A DNA stretch of 53,064 bases from positions 1 through 53,064 of the forward strand of contig CAJTVB010000024.1 in NCBI GenBank assembly GCA_910579755.1. Reading direction: 5' to 3'. The stretch comes from an uncultured Acetatifactor sp. Its GTDB lineage: Bacteria > Bacillota > Clostridia > Lachnospirales > Lachnospiraceae. Each line of letters opens with the position of its first letter. Positions within the stretch are counted from its first letter, which is position 1. Shown here piece by piece: positions 1 to 8,357 of this stretch. The notes beneath the pieces were generated by a model that was given only the letters and a program-made list of their open reading frames with translations, had not been told where the DNA came from and did no database searches. Both the position numbers and the translations under genes were made by a program.

Positions 1-1
1 G

Positions 2-1777
2 TCCGGCAGTCAGCCGGACAGGGAACGGCAAAATTTTTTACACTTCTTTTACTTCTTTATCTCATATGAGCAAACGCCCACCGCTTCCAACAATGTGCCC
101 GTCAGGGAGCAGGAGCGTTTCTCTGCCCGGCTCCAAAAGACTCCTTCCGGGAAAACTCTGCTGGATTTTGGACAGAATATTGCAGGATATCTGGAATTTT
201 CCGTGAGAGCAAGGGCAGGGCAGAAAATCCGGCTGCGCTTTGGAGAAATGCTGGATGGGGACGGCGAATTCACTCAGAAGAATATCCAGTGCTCCAACAG
301 GAAGACTACGACGCCCCTGCAGCAGGTGATCTATACCTGCAGGGAGGGAAGGAATAACTACAAGACAACCTTTGCCATATTTGGCTTCCGGTATGTGCTG
401 GTGGAGGGAGATGCGGCGGTCTGCCCGGAAGACTATACTGCCATTGCAGTCTATTCTCATATGGAGCGCACCGGTTGGTTTGAGAGCTCCAACCACCTGT
501 TGAATCGGTTGTTTGACTGCACTCTTTGGAGTGCAAAAAGCAACCATGCCGATCTGCCTACGGACTGTCCTACCAGGGAGCGCCATGGCTGGGCGGGGGA
601 TGCACAGATTTTCTGCCGGACAGCCGGGTTTCTTTTTGACTATGCAGCCTTTGCCCGGAAATACCAGCATGATCTGACGGATGCTCAGCATGAAAATGGG
701 TGTTTTACCCAGATTGCCCCGGTGGGAGGCGTGGATGCCTATATGAATCCCATGGACGGATCTCCTGGATGGTCGGATGCCGGTGTGTTCATCCCTTATG
801 AAATTTTCAGGCAATATGGGGACAGCGCCATTTTGGAGGAAAACTATGAGGCAATGGTCCGCTATGCACGATATAAGATCAGGTCTCTGGGCAGATGGTA
901 TCCTACCGCTGTTCCGGTGAAAGCTGCGGGGAAATACCGCAGCTGCATTTCAAATTATGGACAGTCCTACGGTGAATGGGCGGAGCCTGAGGATGTGAAT
1001 GCTTTTCGTATTTCCGATTTTATCTCTCCCCACCCGGAGGAAACCACCGCCTACATAGTTCTGCTGCTGGAGCGCATGACGCAGATCGCCCGGGTGCTGG
1101 GCAGGGAAGAGGATGCGGCATATTTTCAGAAATATGCAGAGAGGGCCCGGCTGGGCTATCAAAGATTAGTGGAAACAAAAAAGCACGGACTGGACACGGA
1201 CAGACAGGCCAAGCTGGTGCGTCCGCTGTATATGAGGCTGTTGGATGAAAAGCAGACGGAATATGCCCAAAGGCGGCTGCTGAAGGCTCTGGACAATTAC
1301 GGCTGGCGGCTGGGGACAGGCTTCCTTTCCACGCCTCTGATCCTGTATGTGCTTTCCAACATGAATATAGAGTATGCCTACCGCCTGTTGGAGAATGAGG
1401 AGCTGCCCGGCTGGCTCTGTATGCCTAAAATGGGAGCCGTTACCGTGTGGGAGAACTGGGAGGGAACGCAGGCGGATAAGCCCGCCTCCTTAAACCATTA
1501 TTCGAAGGGAGCGGTGTGCCAGTGGCTGTTTGACACCATGTGCGGCATTCGGGTGGAGGGAGAAAATCATTTTGTTATAGTTCCGGGGCCCGGCGGGCAT
1601 TTTACCTATGCAAAGGCGGTATATGACAGTATCTATGGCAGAGTGGAGAGCGGCTGGGAAAGGACGGAAGAGGGAATCGAATACAGGATTGCGATTCCTG
1701 CAAACTGCACTGCGGAGATTCTTCTGCCCGATGGAACAAGCCGGACAGTCACGGCGGGCAGCTATTTTCTGAAATGA
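2..1777 (+). CDS. alpha-L-rhamnosidase, GH78 (5' end outside window)
   Basis: The frame is open from the first bases of the window, so the true start and N-terminal beta domains lie upstream; the GTG and ATG codons inside are not credible starts. The visible part runs from the end of the N-terminal carbohydrate-binding-like domain (LDFGQNIAGY) through the (alpha/alpha)6 barrel. The hallmark GH78 block DCPTRERHGWAGDAQ is present and carries acidic catalytic candidates. TVWENWEG and the SLNHYSKGAV block that lines the pocket are also present, followed by a small C-terminal beta domain. The family removes terminal alpha-L-rhamnose from plant glycosides and polysaccharides. No export signal can be judged because the start is missing. 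It is followed after a few bases by a GH3 beta-glucosidase, suggesting the pair strips rhamnosyl-glucose from flavonoid or saponin glycosides. Family assignment is firm; substrate is inference. Confidence 0.9.
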   Translation, partial: SGSQPDRERQNFLHFFYFFISYEQTPTASNNVPVREQERFSARLQKTPSGKTLLDFGQNIAGYLEFSVRARAGQKIRLRFGEMLDGDGEFTQKNIQCSNRKTTTPLQQVIYTCREGRNNYKTTFAIFGFRYVLVEGDAAVCPEDYTAIAVYSHMERTGWFESSNHLLNRLFDCTLWSAKSNHADLPTDCPTRERHGWAGDAQIFCRTAGFLFDYAAFARKYQHDLTDAQHENGCFTQIAPVGGVDAYMNPMDGSPGWSDAGVFIPYEIFRQYGDSAILEENYEAMVRYARYKIRSLGRWYPTAVPVKAAGKYRSCISNYGQSYGEWAEPEDVNAFRISDFISPHPEETTAYIVLLLERMTQIARVLGREEDAAYFQKYAERARLGYQRLVETKKHGLDTDRQAKLVRPLYMRLLDEKQTEYAQRRLLKALDNYGWRLGTGFLSTPLILYVLSNMNIEYAYRLLENEELPGWLCMPKMGAVTVWENWEGTQADKPASLNHYSKGAVCQWLFDTMCGIRVEGENHFVIVPGPGGHFTYAKAVYDSIYGRVESGWERTEEGIEYRIAIPANCTAEILLPDGTSRTVTAGSYFLK

Positions 1778-1817
1778 GGAGGCAGAAAGGGTGGGAAGGA
1801 ACGAAGGGAAAAATGGC

Positions 1818-4196
1818 ATGGATAAAATAGAAAGTATTCTTAATGAAATGTCTCTGGAGGATAAGATTGCTCTCTGCTCCGGGGCATCCTTCTGGGAAAC
1901 AAAAAAATTTGACGCCTATGGGATTCTGCCCCTGTTCATGTGCGACGGTCCCCACGGCCTGCGCAAGCAGGAAGACGGCGCAGATATGCTGGGAGTAAAC
2001 AGCTCCCGCCCGGCCACCTGTTTTCCGGCGCAGGTGACTACTGCCGGCAGCTGGAATCCGGAGCTGCTGCAGGAAATAGGAGCGGCTGTCGGGGAAGAGG
2101 CCAAGGACCAGGGGGTGGGACTTGTTCTGGGGCCAGGCGCCAATCTGAAACGCAATCCCCTGTGCGGGCGGAATTTTGAGTACTTCAGCGAGGATCCGTA
2201 TCTTACAGGGAAGCTTGCGGCGGGATTCATCCGCGGTCTGGAGGAGCGGGGAATTGGGAGCTGCCTGAAGCATTTTGCTGCCAATTCTCAGGAAAAATGC
2301 CGTTTTAATTCTGACAGCATAATGGATGAACGTACCTTGAGAGAGCTGTATCTGGCTGCTTTTGAAATTGCGGTGAAGGAGGGAAGGCCCTCCTCCATCA
2401 TGTGCGCCTATCCAAAGCTTAACGGTGTTCACTGCAGCGACAGCAAAGAGCTGTTGACGGATATTCTGCGTACCCAGTGGGGCTTCGAGGGCATGGTGGT
2501 CACGGACTGGGGCGCCATGAATGACCGCATTCTGGGATTTTTGGCCGGGTGCGACTTGAATATGCCCGGCGGCAGCAGTTATATGGAACAGGCGGCGCTG
2601 CAGGCGGTGAAGGCCGGAAGCCTGCCGGAGGCCGCTGTGGATGCCTCGGCCCGAAGAGTGCTGAAGCTGGTATTTCGGACAGCGGAGGCCTTGCAGGAAA
2701 AGACTTCGCGGGAAGAGGCTTTGCAGGAAGAGGTTTCACGATGTGACTATGCTGCCCATCATGCCCTGGCGGTAAAAGCGGCGGAGCAGGGAGCCGTATT
2801 GTTGAAAAATGAGGAGAACATTCTCCCTTTAAAGGAGGATATAAAAATGGCCGTCATCGGCGCCATGGCCAGGAAGATGCGTTTTCAGGGGGCGGGCTCC
2901 AGTCATATTAATCCCACCAGGATCAGCCAGCCCCTGGAGTATCTTTCCGGCGCAGCTTTTGCACCCGGCTGTGATGATCGGGGAGATACTACCCGTGAAT
3001 TGCTTGCGGAAGCGGTAAGTGCTGCCGAAAAGGCGGAGGCAGTGGTGGTGTTTGCCGGCCTTCCCGATCATTGTGAATCCGAAGGCTTTGACCGGGAAAA
3101 TATGAAAATGCCGGAGGGACACCTGCGTATGATCGATGCAGTGGCAAAAGCCAATCCCAATACCATAGTGGTGCTGCTGTGCGGCTGTGTGGTGGAGTGT
3201 CCCTGGGAAGAACAGGTGAAAGCCATTCTGTATATGGGCCTGCCTGGACAGGCGGGAGGGGAGGCTATTGCAAATCTGCTTTATGGCAGGGTGAGTCCCG
3301 GCGGAAAACTGGCGGAAAGCTGGCCTTATACATATGAGGATGTGCCTTCCCGGGAAATCTACGGTAAGACAAAGGACGCTTTGTATCTGGAGGGTATTTA
3401 TGCGGGCTATCGCTATTATGAGAAAGCGGGAGTGAGAGTCCGCTGGCCCTTTGGCTATGGCTTGAGCTACACCAGCTTTGCCTGCTCCGATTTGAAGATC
3501 GATGGCTGTACGGTCACGGTAACAGTGAAAAATACGGGAAAATATCCCGGTGCTGAAATCGTCCGGCTTTATATTGCGCCGCCTCAGAGTGGGCTTCACC
3601 GCCCGGTTCGTGAGCTGAAGGAGTTTCGAAGGATATTTTTACAGCCGGGGGAGGGCAGGACAGTTGCCTTTGAACTAAATGACCGATCCTTTGCCGTCTG
3701 GCAGGACGGCTGGAAGATTCCCGGGGGCAGCTATACTGTCTGCATCGGTGGATTGTCCGCCGTCATGGAAAGAAGCGGTGAGAAAATTCCGGCCCCGGAA
3801 TGGCAGGCGGGAAGCTGGTACGAAGGCTGCCAGGGCAGACCGGGGCAAAAGGAATGGGAAGCCATGTCAGGCAGAACCTACACGCCGCCCAGGCGGGTCA
3901 AGGGTCATTTTACCATGGACAACACGGTGGAAGAAATGAAAGAGTTTTCTCTTGTGATGAAGATTATGTACAAGGCGGTGGAAAAAACCGTTGCCAAGGG
4001 ATTTGGCGGGAAAGCCGATTATGAAAGTGCGGAATTTCGGATGATGATGGCGTCATCTGCCGGTTCCCCTCTGCGCAGTATGCAGATTTCCGGCGGCATA
4101 AAGGACGGCATCATGCAGGGGCTTCTGGAAATGGCCAATGGACATTTCCTGGGCGGCATCAGGAGACTGTGTCTTTCTCTTTTAAATATTCCTTAG
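1818..4196 (+). CDS. beta-glucosidase, GH3
   Basis: Glycoside hydrolase family 3, about 792 residues with the usual layout: N-terminal TIM-barrel, (alpha/beta)6 sandwich, and a C-terminal fibronectin III-like domain (VRLYIAPPQSG region). The nucleophile is the Asp of VVTDWGAMN (about D230); the general acid/base is probably the Glu of SEGFDRENM (about E422). KHFAANSQE, a substrate-binding block, is present. There is no signal peptide, so it should act in the cytoplasm on imported glycosides. ATG 1818 gives the usual family beginning (MDKIESILNEMSLEDK) and has an AAGGG ribosome site. A GTG at 1791, with a perfect AGGAGG eight bases upstream, would add nine residues and cannot be excluded. It is probably co-transcribed with the GH78 gene. 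Its last 38 bases overlap the convergent araC-type gene. Confidence 0.92.
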   Translation: MDKIESILNEMSLEDKIALCSGASFWETKKFDAYGILPLFMCDGPHGLRKQEDGADMLGVNSSRPATCFPAQVTTAGSWNPELLQEIGAAVGEEAKDQGVGLVLGPGANLKRNPLCGRNFEYFSEDPYLTGKLAAGFIRGLEERGIGSCLKHFAANSQEKCRFNSDSIMDERTLRELYLAAFEIAVKEGRPSSIMCAYPKLNGVHCSDSKELLTDILRTQWGFEGMVVTDWGAMNDRILGFLAGCDLNMPGGSSYMEQAALQAVKAGSLPEAAVDASARRVLKLVFRTAEALQEKTSREEALQEEVSRCDYAAHHALAVKAAEQGAVLLKNEENILPLKEDIKMAVIGAMARKMRFQGAGSSHINPTRISQPLEYLSGAAFAPGCDDRGDTTRELLAEAVSAAEKAEAVVVFAGLPDHCESEGFDRENMKMPEGHLRMIDAVAKANPNTIVVLLCGCVVECPWEEQVKAILYMGLPGQAGGEAIANLLYGRVSPGGKLAESWPYTYEDVPSREIYGKTKDALYLEGIYAGYRYYEKAGVRVRWPFGYGLSYTSFACSDLKIDGCTVTVTVKNTGKYPGAEIVRLYIAPPQSGLHRPVRELKEFRRIFLQPGEGRTVAFELNDRSFAVWQDGWKIPGGSYTVCIGGLSAVMERSGEKIPAPEWQAGSWYEGCQGRPGQKEWEAMSGRTYTPPRRVKGHFTMDNTVEEMKEFSLVMKIMYKAVEKTVAKGFGGKADYESAEFRMMMASSAGSPLRSMQISGGIKDGIMQGLLEMANGHFLGGIRRLCLSLLNIP

Positions 4197-5007
4197 GAGA
4201 TTTCCCGGTAACCTTCCGAAACACCGTGAAAAAGTAATTATAATCGTGAAATCCGCAGCGGGAAGCAATCTCGTCGATACCAAGCTCAGGAGAATTTAAG
4301 AGCAGCGACTGGGCCATTTCTATGCGCTGGCGCCGGATAAATTCGGCAATTCCGACGCCATAGCTTTCCTTTGCAATCTCATAAAGTCTGGTCTTTCCGA
4401 TCTTAAAATGGGCGCAGATATTCCTTACGTCAATACCCTCCGTCAGATGCTCCTGAATATACCTGTCGATCTGCACCGGCAGGTTTTCATGACGAAGTGT
4501 GGCAAGCCGCTCCATGCACAGATAGGCGGCAATGGCGTGCATCAGGTTGGCGGAGGACAGAATATAGTTTTCGTTCATCAGGGGCTGCCTGAGGCTGGCC
4601 GCTTTTAGCTCAGGAATTTTGACCTGATATCCGGCACATCTTTTTTCTATTACCTTCCATCCATCCTCATAGCTGTCATAGGCAAACACATGCCCGAAAA
4701 AAAGATAGCCGATTACGAGACTGCCCAGATAGATGGGCATGATCGCTTCCTTCAGTCCGGCATGGCATTGGTAGATATAGGCTCCGTGCCTTTTGGCCGC
4801 AGTCTGGCAGGCCTCTCTGTCACAGCGGGCGCACATGGACCGGGCGGAAGGATCCGTCCGGATCAGCTGGCAGAAGGGGGCGATTTCCTTAGGAAAAGCG
4901 GCAATTTCATGGAAATTTTCATCAAACACGGTGATGCGGATCCGGGTGACCGTGTAAAAATCACGGAGCATGGCGGTCAGCTTTTCAATATTGAAGGAAG
5001 ATATCAT
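4159..5007 (-). CDS. AraC-family regulator with PocR sensor domain
   Basis: About 282 residues. The N-terminal half is a PocR-type ligand-sensing domain with a conserved cysteine cluster (CARCDREAC and YQCHAGL) and a membrane-like LVIGYLFFGHVF segment typical of that fold. The C-terminal 100 residues are two AraC helix-turn-helix motifs (IDEIASRCGFHDYNYFFTVFRK and FRKVTGKSPKEYLKE regions). The start at 5007 is chosen because CAGGAG lies seven bases upstream and family members begin close to the PocR domain; an upstream in-frame extension looks non-coding. PocR domains in such regulators commonly sense small polyols or sugars (family knowledge). It is convergent with the GH3 gene and divergent from the aldolase gene, so it likely controls the glycoside or aldolase genes. 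It has a good sigma-A promoter at 5080-5108. Confidence 0.9.
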   Translation of the reverse strand: MISSFNIEKLTAMLRDFYTVTRIRITVFDENFHEIAAFPKEIAPFCQLIRTDPSARSMCARCDREACQTAAKRHGAYIYQCHAGLKEAIMPIYLGSLVIGYLFFGHVFAYDSYEDGWKVIEKRCAGYQVKIPELKAASLRQPLMNENYILSSANLMHAIAAYLCMERLATLRHENLPVQIDRYIQEHLTEGIDVRNICAHFKIGKTRLYEIAKESYGVGIAEFIRRQRIEMAQSLLLNSPELGIDEIASRCGFHDYNYFFTVFRKVTGKSPKEYLKEKDTVS

Positions 5008-5079
5008 GGGCAGACTCCTGATTTCGGAAGCAAAAGCTGTTCTGGGCAGTCGGAGGCAGAGCAAAAAGGTCCTTTCTAT

Positions 5080-5108
5080 ATTATAGTTAAGGGCCTTTGA
5101 AATGTCGA
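5080..5108 (-). promoter_or_regulatory. sigma-A promoter of the AraC/PocR gene
   Basis: Reading the minus strand, TCGACA (5108-5103) and TATAAT (5085-5080) are separated by 17 bp. Transcription would start near 5073, about 65 bases before the chosen start codon. An 8-bp stem (5065-5072 with 5091-5098, one wobble) overlaps the -10 region. Confidence 0.6.
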
Positions 5109-5115
5109 GAAATAA

Positions 5116-5222
5116 TTTTGCGCAGGCGAACAAATTCAAAGTAAAAAGAACAAAATGCCATATACAGAGAAGGCCAGAAGCGTATAATAAAGCTTACAAA
5201 AAGTTTGACTGCCTGCGCGAAA
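5116..5222. repeat. 12-bp inverted repeat between divergent promoters
   Basis: TTTTGCGCAGGC at 5116-5127 and GCCTGCGCGAAA at 5211-5222 are inverted copies with one mismatch, 95 bp apart. Each copy lies directly upstream of the -35 region of one of the two divergent promoters (about -43 to -54 for the araC gene and -39 to -50 for the aldolase gene). The positions suit a regulator bound next to RNA polymerase at both promoters. The AraC/PocR protein is the obvious candidate, by inference only. Confidence 0.55.
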
Positions 5223-5225
5223 CAG

Positions 5226-5254
5226 TATCAATCCCCGATAATTTTTGGTATAAT
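5226..5254 (+). promoter_or_regulatory. extended -10 promoter of the aldolase gene
   Basis: TATAAT at 5249-5254 is preceded directly by TGG, giving an extended -10 element. The -35 region near 5226-5231 is poor (TATCAA), which fits a promoter that needs an activator. The start codon is at 5290, preceded by GGGAGG. Confidence 0.55.
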
Positions 5255-5289
5255 GGAAAAAATCGATGGAGAATGGGAGGAAAGAGAAT

Positions 5290-6156
5290 ATGTTAGTTAC
5301 ATTAAAAGAAATTCTGGAGATTGCGGAAGAGCGGAAGATGGCGGCAGGCTCCTTTAACGCGCCCAATCTGGAGAGCCTGCTGGCCATTATAAAAGGAGCG
5401 GAGGAGCTGGATGTGCCGGTGATTATTCAGTTTGCCCAGTGTCACGAGTCGTGGATTCCCCTATCGGTGATCGGGCCCATTATGGTGGAGCATGCGAGAG
5501 CCGCCAGGGTTCCTGTATGCGTCCATCTGGATCACGGTGAGACCTTGGACTATCTGCAGCAGGCGCTTGAGCTGGGATTTACGGGAATCATGTATGACGG
5601 CTCCGTGCTGCCCTATGAGGAGAATCTGAAAAATACTAAGCTCGCGGCAGCCATGGCGGCAAAATACGGGGCCGGTGTGGAAGCGGAGCTGGGCTCCATG
5701 GGAAAGCGGGAATCCGGCGCCGGGGACGGAACCGGCGAGGAGGACGATACCAAGATCTACACGGATCCGGAGCTGGCGGCACGATTTGTGGAGGAGACGG
5801 GAATCGATGCCCTGGCCTGTTCCTTCGGCACCACTCATGGTATCTACCTGAAAAAGCCAAAGCTGGATTTCGATGTGGTACGGAATGTGAGAAGACAGAC
5901 AGGCGGTATCCCCGTGGTGATGCATGGCGGTTCCGGGGTCAGCAGGGAGGATTTCCACGAGGCCATCAGGGCGGGCGTGCGGAAGGTAAACTACTTTACC
6001 TATATGGATAAGAGCGGAGGCAGCGGGGCGGCAGAGTACATAAAGACCGTAAAGGCAGGGGAGCCTGTTTTCTTCTCATCCGTGATTCGCGCGGCACAAA
6101 ATGCCATGAAGGAGAATATAAAGGAGGCTATGAAAACTTTTGCACTGATGGATTAA
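5290..6156 (+). CDS. class II ketose-bisphosphate aldolase
   Basis: About 288 residues, the full length of class II (zinc-dependent) fructose- or tagatose-bisphosphate aldolases. HLDHG (residues 79-83) holds the catalytic Asp and a zinc His. The other zinc ligands should be the His of GTTHGIY and the His of VMHGGSG, where GGSG also binds phosphate. The start is ATG 5290, behind GGGAGG at eight bases; an upstream in-frame ATG at 5266 lacks a ribosome site. The enzyme cleaves a ketose 1,6-bisphosphate to dihydroxyacetone phosphate and an aldehyde in the cytoplasm. Its position beside rhamnosidase and glucosidase genes and an AraC/PocR regulator makes a role in sugar-phosphate catabolism more likely than housekeeping glycolysis. 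The exact substrate (fructose, tagatose or another ketose) cannot be read from sequence alone. Confidence 0.88.
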   Translation: MLVTLKEILEIAEERKMAAGSFNAPNLESLLAIIKGAEELDVPVIIQFAQCHESWIPLSVIGPIMVEHARAARVPVCVHLDHGETLDYLQQALELGFTGIMYDGSVLPYEENLKNTKLAAAMAAKYGAGVEAELGSMGKRESGAGDGTGEEDDTKIYTDPELAARFVEETGIDALACSFGTTHGIYLKKPKLDFDVVRNVRRQTGGIPVVMHGGSGVSREDFHEAIRAGVRKVNYFTYMDKSGGSGAAEYIKTVKAGEPVFFSSVIRAAQNAMKENIKEAMKTFALMD

Positions 6157-6163
6157 AAATATC

Positions 6164-6192
6164 TTGTACATTGTCATGTAGTATGCTATGAT
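6164..6192 (+). promoter_or_regulatory. sigma-A promoter before the Rpn gene
   Basis: TTGTAC (6164-6169), a 17-bp spacer and TATGAT (6187-6192). Transcription would begin near 6199, giving a leader of about 160 bases that carries a long-range stem at 6297-6341. Confidence 0.5.
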
Positions 6193-6296
6193 TAGTCCAA
6201 AGCATAATTATTTCTAGCTCACATTAATTCATCTGCTGATTCATATCAGAATGTTCAGAAAATCTATGCTTTTAAATTCATGATTAATTAAAAAGA

Positions 6297-6341
6297 GCAG
6301 GAGATTTTCACAGAGCCATCCGAACAAGAGAATTCTCCTGC
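6297..6341 (+). promoter_or_regulatory. leader stem-loop facing the Rpn ribosome site
   Basis: GCAGGAGA (6297-6304) pairs perfectly with TCTCCTGC (6334-6341). The second arm could also pair with the AGGAGGA ribosome site at about 6349-6356, so the 5' arm may compete with the ribosome site for the same strand. No T-run follows, so it is not an intrinsic terminator. Confidence 0.35.
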
Positions 6342-6360
6342 GTGTCAAAGGAGGAGCAGG

Positions 6361-7278
6361 ATGGATATTGTATCATTGAAGTATGATTTCAGCTTCAAGC
6401 AGATCATGCTGAATGAGGAAATCAGAAAGTATTTTATCAGCGATGTGCTGGGGATTCCCGCGTCAAAGATCCGTTCCGTGCGGCTGGCAAATCCGTTTTT
6501 GTGGAAGCGGTATGCCCGGCAGAAGCAGGGGATTTTGGACGTGAAGGTGGATCTGAACGATGACAGAAGGGTGAATATAGAACTGCAGATCAGGATGCTG
6601 GACCACTGGGATAAGAGAAGCATGTTTTATCTGGCGAAGATGTTCACGGAGGATCTGCTGTCCGGAGAAAGGTATTACAGGCTGAAAAAATGCGTAAGCA
6701 TCAGTGTTCTGGACTTTAACATGGATGAGAGTCCTGAATATCATAAGAAATACCGCCTGCGCGATGAGAAGGGCCGGGAATTTTCGGATATGTTTGAGAT
6801 GCATGTAATTGAGCTGAGGAAGCAGACCAGCGGAGAAGATCCGGTGGACGACTGGATCCGGCTGTTTAACGCGCAGACAAAGGAGGAGCTGGACATGATA
6901 AGGACGAGTAATCCCGGGATTCTGGAAGCGGTAAGAGAGGTAAAGATTATGAGCCTGAGGAAGGACATACGGGCATTGTATGAGGCCCATATGAAACAGA
7001 TACGGGACAGGCATGCAAGGGAAGATTATGTCAGGCGGCAGGGCATGGAAGAAGGCAGGGAGTTGGGAAAAGCAGAAGGAAAGGCGGAAGGAAAAGCGGA
7101 AGGAAAAGCAGAGTATGTGCTGCAGCTGCTTGCCGTGAAGGGTCCGGTCTCCAGTGAATTGAAGCAGATAATTTGTGGTCAAAGGGATGTGGATATTCTG
7201 AACAACTGGCATTTGCTGGCGGCCGGAGCAGAGAGTGTGGAGGCATTTGTTAAGGAGACCGGTATAGGGATTTCATAA
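6361..7278 (+). CDS. Rpn-family PD-(D/E)XK nuclease (recombination-promoting)
   Basis: 305 residues with the features of the Rpn/PDDEXK_2 family, often annotated as a PD-(D/E)XK nuclease-family transposase. The start (MDIVSLKYDFSFKQIM) is typical. The nuclease core shows Asp at residue 60 (GILDVKV) and Glu-x-Gln at 74-76 (NIELQI). Between about residues 236 and 251 a four-fold GKAE repeat (12-bp units at 7066-7113) forms a charged linker before the C-terminal domain; such linkers vary in length in this family. Family members show DNA cleavage and promote recA-independent recombination in E. coli, but their natural role is uncertain and some act in phage defence. It has its own promoter and leader and is not obviously part of the neighbouring sugar operon. 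Confidence 0.88.
   Translation: MDIVSLKYDFSFKQIMLNEEIRKYFISDVLGIPASKIRSVRLANPFLWKRYARQKQGILDVKVDLNDDRRVNIELQIRMLDHWDKRSMFYLAKMFTEDLLSGERYYRLKKCVSISVLDFNMDESPEYHKKYRLRDEKGREFSDMFEMHVIELRKQTSGEDPVDDWIRLFNAQTKEELDMIRTSNPGILEAVREVKIMSLRKDIRALYEAHMKQIRDRHAREDYVRRQGMEEGRELGKAEGKAEGKAEGKAEYVLQLLAVKGPVSSELKQIICGQRDVDILNNWHLLAAGAESVEAFVKETGIGIS
7066..7113 (+). repeat. four 12-bp tandem units (GKAE linker)
   Basis: Four in-frame copies of a GGAAAAGCAGAA-like unit encode GKAE repeats within the Rpn-type nuclease. The number of units could change by slippage without breaking the frame. Confidence 0.8.
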
Positions 7279-7357
7279 GGAGATTAATGGAAAAAGCAAA
7301 GAGGCAGCAAAGCGAATACGAGAGTATGGATAATCGAAAGGGAAGGAGGCGGCTTGC

Positions 7358-7582
7358 ATGGGGCAGGAGGAGATGATAGAGGAAATTCTGCGTCACCTGG
7401 ACAGGGAAACGCAGATGGATGTGGTAAGGATGAGCGTGGAGATTGATGAAGAAAAAAGCGGCGGTGGTCAGGTTTCCCATAAGTGCTGTAATATGTATGG
7501 GCGTCCGGCAAGTGAGACCGTGGGGTTGCTGGACTGTTACACGGATATGAATGCAGGATTGCCGGATAATGAGCAGAGATAG
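7358..7582 (+). CDS. small hypothetical protein, 74 aa
   Basis: An open frame of 74 codons with AGGAGG eight bases before the ATG, 79 bases downstream of the Rpn-type gene. The protein starts with an acidic helical stretch (EEMIEEILRHLDRE). A Cys-Cys pair (HKCCNMYG) and one more Cys follow. There is no membrane segment and no recognised family. It may be translated from the same transcript as the nuclease. Support rests on the ribosome site and position; the antisense strand also has open frames here, so coding status is uncertain. Confidence 0.4.
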   Translation: MGQEEMIEEILRHLDRETQMDVVRMSVEIDEEKSGGGQVSHKCCNMYGRPASETVGLLDCYTDMNAGLPDNEQR

Positions 7583-7657
7583 AGTGAGGACGCTGCTTGC
7601 GGCGGCGCTGATTGTGCCGGGAAGGCAGGAACAGTGCAGGAGGTTTGTGGATTTCAG

Positions 7658-8281
7658 ATGGATATTCGAATAAAAAATTACCAGTCATTGAACAAATATG
7701 CAAAGAAGAGACAGATCCTGTTTACCGGATCCTCCCTGATGGAACAGTTTCCGGTATGTGAGCTTGCGGCGGCGCTGGGCTTGGACCGTATCGTTTATAA
7801 TCGGGGCGTGGGAGGATATACCACAGACGATTTTCTGCGGGAGATTGATACGGTTCTATTTGACCTGGAGCCTTCCCGGGTGTTTATCAATATCGGAACC
7901 AATGATATACGGGAATGGGAGGACGGCAGGGACTGGATGGAGCATCTTCTTTGCAATTATGAGAAGATATTGAAAATGAGCAGGGAAAGACTGCCGGAAA
8001 CGGAATTTACCCTGATGGCGTATTATCCGGTAAACGGGGAACTGCAGGCGGTTGATCCGTGGGTAAAACAAGCTCTGAAGGTTCGAACCAATGAAAATAT
8101 TGCTTTGGCAAATAAGCATGTGGCAAAGCTGGCAGCCGATTTTGGACATCGCTTTATCAATGTCAATCAGGGGCTCACTGACGGAAAAGGCAGCCTGAAG
8201 GCAGAGTATACGATAGAAGGAATCCATATGTACGCGGAGGCGTATAAAGTCATATTTGAAAATCTGCGGCAGTATCTGTGA
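7658..8281 (+). CDS. SGNH/GDSL hydrolase
   Basis: About 207 residues, no signal peptide, so probably a cytoplasmic esterase or acylhydrolase. Block I is FTGSSLM (catalytic Ser about 26), block II is the Gly of RGVGGYTTDD, block III is NIGTND. The C-terminal catalytic dyad, usually Asp-x-x-His, reads Glu187-Gly-Ile-His190, so Glu replaces Asp. The start is ATG 7658; AGGAGG at 7638-7643 is 14 bases away, which is long, and a GTG at 7634 is possible but would put the ribosome site inside the gene. Its neighbours are another SGNH enzyme in convergent orientation and glycoside hydrolases upstream, so sugar deacylation is plausible, by inference. Confidence 0.82.
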   Translation: MDIRIKNYQSLNKYAKKRQILFTGSSLMEQFPVCELAAALGLDRIVYNRGVGGYTTDDFLREIDTVLFDLEPSRVFINIGTNDIREWEDGRDWMEHLLCNYEKILKMSRERLPETEFTLMAYYPVNGELQAVDPWVKQALKVRTNENIALANKHVAKLAADFGHRFINVNQGLTDGKGSLKAEYTIEGIHMYAEAYKVIFENLRQYL

Positions 8282-8303
8282 ACCATATAAGGACATGCCA
8301 TGC

Positions 8304-8349
8304 AGGCCGTCCGTTTCACTCTGTGCAGGAAGAGACGAAACGACGGCCT
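8304..8349. terminator. shared stem-loop between convergent SGNH genes
   Basis: AGGCCGTCCGTTTC pairs with GAAACGACGGCCT apart from one bulged base. The stem sits between the stop codons of two convergent genes. T-runs are weak on both sides, so termination strength is uncertain. Confidence 0.5.
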
Positions 8350-8357
8350 TCAATATT

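Noticed and set aside
8304..8349. Insertion-sequence end
   Set aside because: The inverted repeat is adjacent, forms a hairpin between convergent genes, and has no target duplication; a terminator explains it.
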